Shown: positions 43,284 to 51,475 of the stretch, one piece after another
How the letters are laid out: each line of letters starts with the position of its first letter
Numbering within the stretch: the first letter of the stretch is position 1
Origin: Rhodoferax sp.
GTDB lineage: Bacteria > Pseudomonadota > Gammaproteobacteria > Burkholderiales > Burkholderiaceae_C
Assembly: GCF_018063565.1 (NCBI RefSeq)
Contig: NZ_JAGPBB010000013.1
Location: 1 to 59,014, forward strand
Length of the DNA: 59,014 nt
Direction of reading: 5' to 3'
Program-made: the position numbers and the translations under genes
The notes under the pieces: generated by a model
Databases searched by the model: none
What the model was told of the DNA's origin: nothing
What the model saw: only the letters and a program-made list of their open reading frames with translations

Positions 43284-44786
43284 ATGTCATCACGGCGCCA
43301 TTTTTTACGCGGCCTGGGCAGTCTGCCCTTTTGGCCAAGGCCAACTGCATTGGCTCAAGCCACATCGCCTGGCGCTGCCAACTTGTCAACAGAATCCAGC
43401 CGATCACCCTTGTTTGCTCTGGCACCGGTTGAGGGCTTGCCTGCCAACCAGCCGCTGGCCGAATTGCGTCGCCTCACCAACATCGGCACACAGGCCGGTA
43501 CCTTCCGGGCGACCCTGACCGCCGCGCCCCTGCAGCAAGCTCTGCTGTCAGGTCAATCATGCGAGTTCTGGGCATACAACGCCAGCGTGCCTGGCCCGGT
43601 GATCGAGGTCTGGGAAGGCGACACGGTCGAGATTCTGTTCATCAACCAGTTGCCCCAGCCCAGCAGCCTCTATTGGCATGGGCTTCCGGTGCCCAGTGAT
43701 CAAAGTGGTCACACTCTGGATGCGGTTGCACCCGGTGCGCAGCGCGTCTACCGTTTCACGCTGCCCACGGATTGCGCCGGCACCTATTGGTATTACCCAC
43801 ATTCGCAGGGGAATATGGCCGAGCAGGTTTACCGTGGGCTAAACGGCACCTTGGTGGTGCGCAGCCGAACTGACACGCTGGCAAAGTTGCCGGAGCGCCT
43901 GTTGGTCTGCACGGATCTCAAACTCAATGCCGATGGCCAGATTGCCAAAAATGATGGCAACGACGCCGTCAATGGCCGAGAAGGCCAGTTCGCTCTGGTC
44001 AACGGGCAAAGGCAACCGCTGATTCGCTTCAACCCCGGCGGGCGTGAACGCTGGCGGATCGTCAACGCCAGCAGTGCACGTTATCTGCGCCTTCAGTTCC
44101 CCGCCACCCTGCTGACTCTGGTCGGCACCGATGGCGGCCTGCTTCAAACACCGCGTCAGGGTTTGCCAGAATTGCTGTTGACACCCGGCCAGCGCACCGA
44201 GCTTGTGATCGACGTGCCGGGCCAGGGTGGCGTGCTGGGCCTTTGGGCGGCACCCTATCAGCGCGGAAAGGTCGGCGGCGTCGCACCCGAACGTGCCCTG
44301 AACCTGTTGCGGGTGGACTTTGGCGGCAGCAGGCCGCATGCCCACGATGCACTGCCAACCCAGTTGCGTCGCATCACGTCACTGGGTGAACCGCGGGTGA
44401 AAAAACGCGTCGTCATCTCGGAGGAGACTTCGACAGTAGGAGGGGTTGAACACATCGTATTCCTGCTGAATGGTCGCCAGTTTGACAAGGCGCGTGTGGA
44501 CCTGGGCAGCCGCGTCGCCGAGGTGGAGCAGTGGGAGATCGTCAACGAGTCGGATATGGACCACCCATTTCACATCCAGGGCACCCGGTTCCAGGTCATC
44601 GAGTCCGAGCTCGGTGGACGGGTCACACCAGAGCCCGACCTGGCATGGCGCGATGTTGTGAACCTGAAACCTGGCGAGACCGTGCGCATCCGGCTGGTGC
44701 ATGCCTCGCCGGGTGTACGCATGTTTTACTGCCAGATCCTGGAACAGGCCAACGCGGGCCTGATGGGCCAGCTGATGGTGGTGTAA
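43284..44786 (+). CDS. multicopper-oxidase-fold protein with degraded copper sites (SufI/FtsP-like), Tat signal
   Basis: 500 residues. A Tat signal starts at once (MSSRRHFLRGLG). The cupredoxin fold is recognisable throughout. Of the usual copper motifs only part is kept. HxHG is YWHG (Tyr130, His132). HxH is YYPH (Tyr171, His173). HPxHxH is HPFHIQ (His427, His430, Gln432). HCHxxxH is YCQILEQ (Tyr482, Cys483, Gln484, Gln488), with Leu for the axial Met. So the trinuclear centre cannot form and type 1 binding is doubtful. FtsP/SufI is a known copper-free member. A GTG 18 bases upstream is another start. The substrate or partner is unknown. Confidence 0.8.
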   Translation: MSSRRHFLRGLGSLPFWPRPTALAQATSPGAANLSTESSRSPLFALAPVEGLPANQPLAELRRLTNIGTQAGTFRATLTAAPLQQALLSGQSCEFWAYNASVPGPVIEVWEGDTVEILFINQLPQPSSLYWHGLPVPSDQSGHTLDAVAPGAQRVYRFTLPTDCAGTYWYYPHSQGNMAEQVYRGLNGTLVVRSRTDTLAKLPERLLVCTDLKLNADGQIAKNDGNDAVNGREGQFALVNGQRQPLIRFNPGGRERWRIVNASSARYLRLQFPATLLTLVGTDGGLLQTPRQGLPELLLTPGQRTELVIDVPGQGGVLGLWAAPYQRGKVGGVAPERALNLLRVDFGGSRPHAHDALPTQLRRITSLGEPRVKKRVVISEETSTVGGVEHIVFLLNGRQFDKARVDLGSRVAEVEQWEIVNESDMDHPFHIQGTRFQVIESELGGRVTPEPDLAWRDVVNLKPGETVRIRLVHASPGVRMFYCQILEQANAGLMGQLMVV

Positions 44787-44864
44787 CCGGGACGCAGAGC
44801 CGCCCTTGGCCCGACAAGGCAGGCAAACACCAGTCAGCCCAGGGGCGCATATGATCCACTCCCG

Positions 44865-45734
44865 ATGAGAAATGAACAACTGTTGTTAAAGAGCCTGTTT
44901 TCACTGGCTTCGATGGTCGAGGCACGCGACCCCTACACCGGCGGGCATCTGTGGCGCGTCTCCCAATTGTCACGATTGATGGCACAGGCCGGCGGCCTGG
45001 CTCCGGCAGAGGTGGCCCGGGTCATGGTGGGCGGTTTTCTGCACGATCTGGGCAAGATTGCGGTCCCTGACGCCATTTTGAACAAACCCGATCGACTGAC
45101 CGAGCAGGAATATGCCGTCATCAAGACCCACCCTTCAGTCGGTCATCGTCTGCTGTCGGATCACCCGCTGGCCGCCTTGGCGCTGCACGCGGTCACTGCC
45201 CACCATGAGCGCCCGGACGGTGCAGGTTACCCGCATCGGTTATCGGGTACCGACATTCCACTTGACGCGCGCATTGTGGGTGTTGCCGATGCCTTTGATG
45301 CCATGACCTCCACCCGGCCTTACCGGCGCGGAATGTCGATTGACCAGGCTCTGGGTATTGTTGCCGAGTGCCTGGGGTCCCAGTTTGACAGCCACTGGGG
45401 CAAGCTCCTGATCACGCTCGGTCAACAAGGCGTCCTGGACCATATCGTGGGGTACAGCGAGCCGAGTATTCCCCTGCAGGATTGCCCGGCGTGTGGGCCT
45501 ATCGTGGTCATCCATCGGCATCAGGTTGACAGTTCCCTGGTTTATTGCCGCCATTGTGGTGGTGAGTTGAAATTGCTGCGGTCCGATGGCCAGATCAAGC
45601 TGATGCCGACCGGTGCATTTGGCGACGCTGCTGCGCTGCAGCCCGCAGTCGAGCATGAAATACTCGACGAACTGGTGGGTCTTGCCAGGACTTGTCTGGC
45701 CTCAGACACCACCATCGCCAGCCAATCCGTGTAA
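44865..45734 (+). CDS. HD-GYP domain protein with C-terminal Cys-pair module
   Basis: 289 residues. HD site HDLGKIAVPDAILNKP and GYP motif HHERPDGAGYPHRLSG are intact, with upstream SMVEARDPYTGGHLWRVSQ. Such domains hydrolyse cyclic di-GMP. No sensor domain precedes it. The last 90 residues hold CPAC (about 208) and CRHCGG (about 228), a likely zinc ribbon, fused after the catalytic domain. Confidence 0.88.
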   Translation: MRNEQLLLKSLFSLASMVEARDPYTGGHLWRVSQLSRLMAQAGGLAPAEVARVMVGGFLHDLGKIAVPDAILNKPDRLTEQEYAVIKTHPSVGHRLLSDHPLAALALHAVTAHHERPDGAGYPHRLSGTDIPLDARIVGVADAFDAMTSTRPYRRGMSIDQALGIVAECLGSQFDSHWGKLLITLGQQGVLDHIVGYSEPSIPLQDCPACGPIVVIHRHQVDSSLVYCRHCGGELKLLRSDGQIKLMPTGAFGDAAALQPAVEHEILDELVGLARTCLASDTTIASQSV

Positions 45735-45743
45735 ACACCCACA

Positions 45744-45887
45744 ATGGAATCCTTGTTTGTTTCAACCGGCGTTGTGACGCTGGCCGACAAGATCCCGTTG
45801 AAACTGGTGCATGGCATCGCAGCAGCCATTTTTGCCGCATTGGGTGTCGCCACACTGCTGGGTGCGGGTGCTGGTTTTGGTTTGTGA
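45744..45887 (+). pseudogene. remnant of a TMEM165/GDT1 (UPF0016) membrane protein
   Basis: A 47-residue open frame MESLFVSTGVVTLADKIPLK plus a hydrophobic helix (HGIAAAIFAALGVATLL). This looks like the final helix of the GDT1 family, where a loop of the LADRIPLR kind precedes the last transmembrane segment. The rest of the family (E-x-G-D-K/R motifs, about 150 residues) is missing upstream, since a stop and the end of the HD-GYP gene lie there. It may be a decayed gene end or a coincidental small membrane ORF. Confidence 0.4.
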
Positions 45888-45911
45888 CGGGTCGCCAAAC
45901 GGCCCCACCGT

Positions 45912-47330
45912 TTAGCTGCCAGCCACCTTCATCCGGTCGATCAGTACAGAGCCAACGGTCTTGCTGCCATAGTTATAGGAATCGGCTCCGACGGCCTGTA
46001 TGCCCTTGAGCATGGATTTCATGTTGCCGGCGATGGTGATTTCGTGCACCGGGTCAACAATACGCCCACGCTCGACCCAAAATCCGCTCGCGCCGCGAGA
46101 GTAGTCTCCGGTGACGTAATTCACTCCGCTGCCCATCAGCTCGGTGACAAACAGTCCGGTGCCGAGTCGCTGCAGCATGGCGTCCAGATCATCGCCAGCG
46201 CGGGTCAGACGTGAAGTCAGCACCAGGTTGTGCGAGCCACCGGCGTTGCCGGTGGTCTTCATGCCCAGTTTCCGGGCGGAGTAACTGCCCAAGAAATAGC
46301 CTTGAACCCGGCCTGCGTCCACCACACTGCGCGCGCTGACGCGCACACCTTCGTCATCAAAAGGCGAACTGCCCTTACCACGCAACACAAAGGGGTCTTC
46401 CAAAATATCAATATGCTTGGGAAAAACCAGTTTTCCCAAACAATCCGGCAGAAAGGTACTCTTGCGATAAAGCGCGCCACCGCTGATGGCCTGCACAAAA
46501 CTCCCCAGCAAACCGGCAGCCAATGGTGACTCAAACAAGACCGGGCACTCAACCGTGGCGATCTTCCTGGCACGCAGGCGGCTCAGGGCCCGCTGCGCCG
46601 CATAACGGCCAATGGCCTCAGGAGCAGCCAGCTCACCCGCATTGCGCTGAGAGCTGTACCAGGCGTCACGCTGCATATCGTGGCCACGACCGGCAATTGG
46701 CGAGACAGAGATGGAATGCCGTGAGCTGGCGTAACCACCGCGAAACCCATGGGTATGGGCGCTGAAAAAATGAGACTGCTGTGCCGAAACCCCGGCACCT
46801 TCGCTGTTGGTGATGCGCTTGTCCACTTTCAGTGCCGCCGCTTCTGCCTGCAGAGCCAGTTGCGCTGCTTTTTCACTGTCGATGCTCCAGGGAAAGAACA
46901 GCTCCAAATCGCCCCGTTGTTCTGCCTCGGGTACCACGTCGACTGGATCCGGCAGCGCCGCAAATGGGTCTTCCGCAGTGAAACGTGCGATGTCAAAAGC
47001 GGCCTGCACGGTCTGCTCGATCGCCGCGGGTGAAAAATCCGAGGTGCTGGCGTTACCCCGGCGCTGCCCGACATGCACGGTAATACCCAGCGATTTGTCC
47101 CGGTTGCGCTCGACATTCTCGAGTTCACCCTTGCGGACCGACACATTCAGACCACATCCCTCCGAAGCATGGGCGGCCGCATCGGTGGCACCAAGTTTGC
47201 GCGCGTGATGCAGCGCCTGATCCACCAAGCCCTCAAAAAAACTGCGGTTGTACGCAAACCCCTGATCGGGCTGGTTGGAGATCTGATCGGCGCGCGCAGC
47301 GAGAGGTGTGGATGTATTGGGTTTTTTCAT
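45912..47330 (-). CDS. pmbA: TldE/PmbA-family metalloprotease-associated protein
   Basis: 472 residues. PmbA (TldE) forms a heterodimer with TldD, processing peptides. Visible features are VSVRKGELENVERNRDKSLGITVHVGQRRGNASTSD at the N-terminal half and GRGHDMQRDAWYSS in the middle. The TldD zinc motif HExxxH is not present in this chain, as expected for TldE. It is divergent from darP, as in many betaproteobacteria. Confidence 0.94.
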   Translation of the reverse strand: MKKPNTSTPLAARADQISNQPDQGFAYNRSFFEGLVDQALHHARKLGATDAAAHASEGCGLNVSVRKGELENVERNRDKSLGITVHVGQRRGNASTSDFSPAAIEQTVQAAFDIARFTAEDPFAALPDPVDVVPEAEQRGDLELFFPWSIDSEKAAQLALQAEAAALKVDKRITNSEGAGVSAQQSHFFSAHTHGFRGGYASSRHSISVSPIAGRGHDMQRDAWYSSQRNAGELAAPEAIGRYAAQRALSRLRARKIATVECPVLFESPLAAGLLGSFVQAISGGALYRKSTFLPDCLGKLVFPKHIDILEDPFVLRGKGSSPFDDEGVRVSARSVVDAGRVQGYFLGSYSARKLGMKTTGNAGGSHNLVLTSRLTRAGDDLDAMLQRLGTGLFVTELMGSGVNYVTGDYSRGASGFWVERGRIVDPVHEITIAGNMKSMLKGIQAVGADSYNYGSKTVGSVLIDRMKVAGS

Positions 47331-47353
47331 AGCGGCGGCTATGATACTTGGCT

Positions 47354-48007
47354 ATGTCAAGAAAACTGAAAAAAGGCTACTTCGTACGCGGAGAGTTCGT
47401 CGCCGAGGGCAGCGACCGCGATCTTGAGCTCAAGGCCGAACTCAAAGGAACCGACGACCAGAGCCGCACGGATCTGAAACGTGAAAGCACCGAGCTGCAA
47501 AAGCTCGGCGAAGCGCTGCTGACCCTGCGCGCCGAACTACTCCAGCAATTGCCACTGACCGACAAGTTTCGTGATGCCATCGCTGACGCCAGGCGGATCA
47601 CCAATTTCGAGGGCAAGCGGCGCCAGATGCAATACATTGGCAAACTCATGCGCAAGCTCGAAAGCTCGGAGGTGGATGCGGTACGCGCTGCACTGGAAGT
47701 GCAAACCAATGGCTCAGCCGCAGAAAACCTGGTGCTGCATCAGAGTGAACAATGGCGCGATCGCATGATCAGAGAAGAAAGCGCCGCGGGTGAATGGATT
47801 GCACAACACCCGGAAACCGATTCCCAACAGTTGCGCGCGCTGATTCGTCAGGCTCACAAGGACGCCGTGCCGGAAAAGCCCGGTGCAGCCGTGCGCCATG
47901 GCCGTGCCTACCGTGAGTTATTTCAATTGGTACGCGAGGCCCTCACCGCGCGGCCGGACCCTGATCTCGCGCCCATTGTTTTCAGCCCTTCGCGAGAAGC
48001 CTCATGA
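47354..48007 (+). CDS. darP: ribosome-associated protein DarP (YjgA, DUF615)
   Basis: 217 residues. Charged helical protein with the family core RESTELQKLGEALLTLRAELLQQLPL and RRITNFEGKRRQMQYIGKLMRKLE. DarP assists late 50S subunit assembly. An in-frame TTG lies six bases upstream, but the ATG at 47354 fits better. Its end overlaps the next gene start (ATGA). Confidence 0.93.
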   Translation: MSRKLKKGYFVRGEFVAEGSDRDLELKAELKGTDDQSRTDLKRESTELQKLGEALLTLRAELLQQLPLTDKFRDAIADARRITNFEGKRRQMQYIGKLMRKLESSEVDAVRAALEVQTNGSAAENLVLHQSEQWRDRMIREESAAGEWIAQHPETDSQQLRALIRQAHKDAVPEKPGAAVRHGRAYRELFQLVREALTARPDPDLAPIVFSPSREAS

Positions 48008-48612
48008 GCACCCTCTATCCAAACGTCAAGATCGGCATCGTTTCGGTCAGCGACCGCGCCTCCAGAGGCGTCTATCAGGACAAGGGGCTGCCTGCGTTGC
48101 AGGACTGGTTGGGCCGCGCTTTGAAAAATCCGCTTCAGTTTGAGGCGCGGCTGATCCCGGACGAGCAGACGCAGATCAGCAACACCTTGATTGAGTTGGT
48201 GAACGCGGGATGTGCCCTGGTGCTGACCACCGGTGGGACCGGCCCAGCGCCGCGCGACGTGACCCCTGAAGCCACGTTGGCGATCGCGCACAAAACCATG
48301 CCCGGTTTCGGCGAGCAAATGCGCCAGGTCAGCCTGAAATTTGTCCCGACAGCAATTCTGTCCCGCCAGGTTGCCGTCATTCGTGACCAGACACTCATCA
48401 TCAATCTTCCGGGCCAGCCCAAAGCGATCGCCGAGACTCTTGAAGGGCTGAAAGACGCCGCAGGGCAACCGTTGGTTGACGGCATCTTTGCCGCCGTGCC
48501 CTACTGCATCGACCTGATTGGCGGACCTTACCTGGAGGTCGATGCAGCGGTCTGCCAGGTATTCCGGCCAAAATCGGCGGTGAGAAGTTTCTTGAACAAT
48601 GAACGGCCATGA
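48004..48612 (+). CDS. mog: molybdopterin adenylyltransferase
   Basis: 202 residues. MogA/MoaB family: VSVSDRASRGVYQDKGLP at the start, TTGGTGPAPRDVTPEA and the GFGEQMRQVS helix. It adenylates molybdopterin before molybdenum insertion. The start overlaps the darP stop. The C-terminal LPGQPKAIAETLEGL segment is conserved. Confidence 0.93.
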   Translation: MSTLYPNVKIGIVSVSDRASRGVYQDKGLPALQDWLGRALKNPLQFEARLIPDEQTQISNTLIELVNAGCALVLTTGGTGPAPRDVTPEATLAIAHKTMPGFGEQMRQVSLKFVPTAILSRQVAVIRDQTLIINLPGQPKAIAETLEGLKDAAGQPLVDGIFAAVPYCIDLIGGPYLEVDAAVCQVFRPKSAVRSFLNNERP

Positions 48613-48625
48613 GTCACAGTGCGTC

Positions 48626-48952
48626 ATGAATACCCGCGCAAACCCGGCGACCCGAGACCGTCTCGGCCTTGTGCTGGTTGTCGTGACCGTGATCGTGATG
48701 GTGACGGTGGGTTATTTTGCGCACCTGCACCGCACCCGCCAGAAGCACTGTCAAGGAAAGCTTCAAAAACGCCGCAATCGGCGCTCCGGCGATCGGATGT
48801 TCAAGCTGCGGGATAACCGCTACTTGCCGACCAGATCGTTGAGCCGTGCCGCCTCAAAATGCTCACTCAAAGTGGCGTCGCCCGGCACACAACTGGCATC
48901 GGACCGACTGGCTTGCAGACTGGACACCGCCTGCCACAACATGGCAATCTGA
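48626..48952 (+). CDS. possible small membrane protein overlapping cysE
   Basis: From the ATG at 48626 the frame codes [20 protein letters not shown] and a complete hydrophobic segment ([13 protein letters not shown]) with strong third-position GC. After about 40 codons codon use fades and the frame continues antisense into cysE. A shorter protein may have been extended by loss of its stop, or it is spurious. Function unknown. Confidence 0.25.
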   Translation: MNTRANPATRDRLGLVLVVVTVIVMVTVGYFAHLHRTRQKHCQGKLQKRRNRRSGDRMFKLRDNRYLPTRSLSRAASKCSLKVASPGTQLASDRLACRLDTACHNMAI

Positions 48953-49593
48953 TGTTCATGGCCGGAGGCATTGTCAATCAGGCCTCGCATCGCCATGCTC
49001 AAGGGATCGTCACTTTGGGTCACGCCGTAGGCTGAAAATCCCATCTTGGACGCCGCTTCTTCGCGCCTGGCGTCGAGCTCGGCCTGGATGATGCGTGCCG
49101 GGTTGCCCACCGCCGTCGCACCCGCAGGTACCGGCTTTGTCACCACCGCATTGGAGCCGACCTTGGCACCATCTCCCACGGTAAAACCGCCCAAGACCTG
49201 AGCGCCTGCGCCCACCACCACGCCACGCCCCAGGGTGGGGTGCCGCTTGGTGCCTTTGTAGAGCGAAGTGCCGCCCAGGGTGACACCCTGGTAAATGGTG
49301 CAGTCGTCACCAATTTCGGCGGTCTCGCCCACCACCACGCCCATGGCATGGTCGAAAAACACCCGGTTGCCAATTTTGGCGCCCGGGTGAATCTCGATAC
49401 CCGTCAAAAACCGGGTGGTGTGCGAGATGTAGCGCCCCAGCCATTTGAAGCCATGCACCCAGCAGGCGTGCGCCAGACGGTGCAGCAGCACCGCGTGCAG
49501 ACCGGGGTAACAGGTCAAGACCTCCCAGGTGCTGCGCGCGGCCGGGTCACGGTCGAGGATGCATTGAACGTCAGAGCGGATTCTGGAAAACAT
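48820..49593 (-). CDS. cysE: serine O-acetyltransferase
   Basis: 257 residues. Left-handed beta-helix of hexapeptide repeats ([23 protein letters not shown] and [19 protein letters not shown]) after a helical N-terminal domain with catalytic His in [21 protein letters not shown]. It makes O-acetylserine for cysteine synthesis. The C-terminal tail beyond about residue 190 is longer than in the minimal form. It is ten bases after trmJ on the same strand. Confidence 0.94.
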   Translation of the reverse strand: MFSRIRSDVQCILDRDPAARSTWEVLTCYPGLHAVLLHRLAHACWVHGFKWLGRYISHTTRFLTGIEIHPGAKIGNRVFFDHAMGVVVGETAEIGDDCTIYQGVTLGGTSLYKGTKRHPTLGRGVVVGAGAQVLGGFTVGDGAKVGSNAVVTKPVPAGATAVGNPARIIQAELDARREEAASKMGFSAYGVTQSDDPLSMAMRGLIDNASGHEHQIAMLWQAVSSLQASRSDASCVPGDATLSEHFEAARLNDLVGK

Positions 49594-49602
49594 GGCTTGA
49601 GT

Positions 49603-50400
49603 CTAATGGGCTTCGGGCAGCCGCAACACCGACACGGGTTTGTTAGCCAGCCGGAGCATGGACTTGGCCATGCCACGCAGGATGTGAATTTCTTCCTGGG
49701 TGAGCCCGCTGCGGTTGAACAACTGGTTGAGCCGAGGCATGAGTTTTTTGGGGGCTTGCGGGTCGAGAAAATCAATCGCCACCAGTGCTTCTTCCAGATG
49801 CGCCAGCATTCCTGCCACCTGCGCCGCGTCGGCCAGTGGCGCCGCGGCGTTGAGCTGCGTGAGCGGATACGCTGCCAGCGCCTCACGCCAGTCATAGGCA
49901 ATGACCTGCACGGCCGATGCCAGATTGAGCGAGCCGAACTTTGGATTGGTGGGAATGCTCAGGGCCACATGGCAGCGGTAAACGTCTTCGTTGCGCATCC
50001 CGAAGCGCTCGGAGCCAAACAGGAAGGCCATGCCGGAGTTTGAGAATCTATCGACCTCTAGCCCAATAGCAGATTCACTTTTTCGCTCTTTTTTCAGGAC
50101 AGATTCAAAGTACGCACGGGGCGTCGCCGTGGGTGGCCCGAAGTCGCGCGGGGTCATGGCGGTGGCACACAGGTGGGTCATGCCGTCCAGCGCCTCGTTC
50201 AGTGTCGCCACAATGCGAGCCTGGCTCAGCACATCCAGTGCCCCACTGGCACGTTGAATGGTCTCTTCACGCCGCAGCACATTGGGCCAGCGTGGCGCTA
50301 CCAGCACCAAATCATCAAAACCCATGGTTTTCATGGCCCGCGCGGTGGCTCCCACGTTGCCGGCGTGGCTGGTGTTGATCAGGACGAATCGGGTCTTCAT
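49603..50400 (-). CDS. trmJ: tRNA (Cm32/Um32) methyltransferase, SpoU family
   Basis: 265 residues. Start MKTRFVLINTSHAGNVGATARAMKTMGFDDLVLV and the SPOUT knot segment FLFGSERFGMRNEDVYRCHVALSIPTNPKFGSLNLASAVQV identify TrmJ. The C-terminal helical domain follows. At residues about 105-120 the coding sequence contains a partial copy of the dispersed repeat (giving ESAIGLEVDRFS). Divergent from suhB. Confidence 0.92.
   Translation of the reverse strand: MKTRFVLINTSHAGNVGATARAMKTMGFDDLVLVAPRWPNVLRREETIQRASGALDVLSQARIVATLNEALDGMTHLCATAMTPRDFGPPTATPRAYFESVLKKERKSESAIGLEVDRFSNSGMAFLFGSERFGMRNEDVYRCHVALSIPTNPKFGSLNLASAVQVIAYDWREALAAYPLTQLNAAAPLADAAQVAGMLAHLEEALVAIDFLDPQAPKKLMPRLNQLFNRSGLTQEEIHILRGMAKSMLRLANKPVSVLRLPEAH
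50043..50085 (-). repeat. dispersed repeat fragment inside trmJ
   Basis: On the minus strand GCTATTGGGCTAGAGGTCGA matches the right half of the repeat and encodes AIGLEVDR. Frame is kept. Confidence 0.4.
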
Positions 50401-50501
50401 GGTGGGCCGTTAAAATCCGCCGATTGTCGCCGCCCGAGGCCGGTGCCTGTTGCGTGCGGCCATCGCCTGAGTGCACCGACGCCCCTACCTGAAAAATAAC
50501 C

Positions 50502-51407
50502 ATGACCACTACCAATTTGCACCCCATGATCAATGTGGCCATCAAAGCCGCTCGCGCCGCCGGGGCCATCATCAACCGGGCCGCGCTGGATGTGGAGTCG
50601 GTTCGGGTGTCGGAGAAGCAGGTCAACGACTTTGTCACCGAAGTGGACCAGGCCTCCGAGCAGATCATCATCGAAACCCTGCTTGGGGCTTACCCGGGGC
50701 ACGCCATCTGGGCGGAGGAGTCAGGTCGTGAGCATGGTGCCCAACATTCCGAATTCGTCTGGATCATCGACCCGCTGGATGGCACCACCAACTTCATCCA
50801 CGGGTTGCCCATCTACTGTGTCAGCATTGCGCTGGCAGTGCGTGGCAAAGTGGAGCAGGCTGTCATTTACGACCCCAGCCGCAACGACCTGTTCACCGCC
50901 ACCAAAGGGCGCGGTGCCTACATGAACAACCGGCGCATCCGGGTGGCCAAACGCACCCGGCTCAAAGAGTGCCTGATTTCCACCGGCTTTCCCTACCGCA
51001 TTGACGACGACATCAACCGCTACCTGCGCATGATGGGCGAGATCATGCAGCGCACTGCCGGTCTGCGCCGCCCCGGGGCCGCAGCGCTGGACCTGGCCTA
51101 TGTGGCCGCCGGCTTTACTGACGGTTTTTTTGAACTCGGCTTGCAGCCCTGGGACGTGGCGGCAGGGTCGCTGCTGATCACCGAGGCCGGTGGCCTGGTG
51201 GGCAATCTGTCGGGTGACTCCGATTTCCTGGAGCAACGCGAGTGCCTGGCCGCCAACCCGCGCATCTATGGCCAACTGGTCAGCGTGCTGGGCAAATACA
51301 GCAAGTTTGCCAGTGCTGGTGAAAAAGCCACAGTGCGCGCCGCAGTGGCGGAGCTGTCGCAGCAGGAACAGCCCAGCGACGACCAGGCCAGTACCGACGC
51401 CCCATGA
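50502..51407 (+). CDS. suhB: inositol monophosphatase family protein SuhB
   Basis: 301 residues. Metal motifs [20 protein letters not shown] and [16 protein letters not shown] are complete. SuhB also works in rRNA antitermination in E. coli. The frame extends a little at both ends of the family; the ATG at 50509-50530 region ([13 protein letters not shown]) is an alternative start. Confidence 0.93.
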   Translation: MTTTNLHPMINVAIKAARAAGAIINRAALDVESVRVSEKQVNDFVTEVDQASEQIIIETLLGAYPGHAIWAEESGREHGAQHSEFVWIIDPLDGTTNFIHGLPIYCVSIALAVRGKVEQAVIYDPSRNDLFTATKGRGAYMNNRRIRVAKRTRLKECLISTGFPYRIDDDINRYLRMMGEIMQRTAGLRRPGAAALDLAYVAAGFTDGFFELGLQPWDVAAGSLLITEAGGLVGNLSGDSDFLEQRECLAANPRIYGQLVSVLGKYSKFASAGEKATVRAAVAELSQQEQPSDDQASTDAP

Positions 51408-51475
51408 ACCTGACCCTTTGCACCCTGGTTTTTCCTTAAGCTCAGGCGTCACCCCTTCGCCACTCACCCACTGCC

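Noticed and set aside
48599-48625. Longer start of the small membrane ORF inside mog
   Set aside because: Would overlap mog without a ribosome site; the ATG at 48626 after the mog stop is the better reading.
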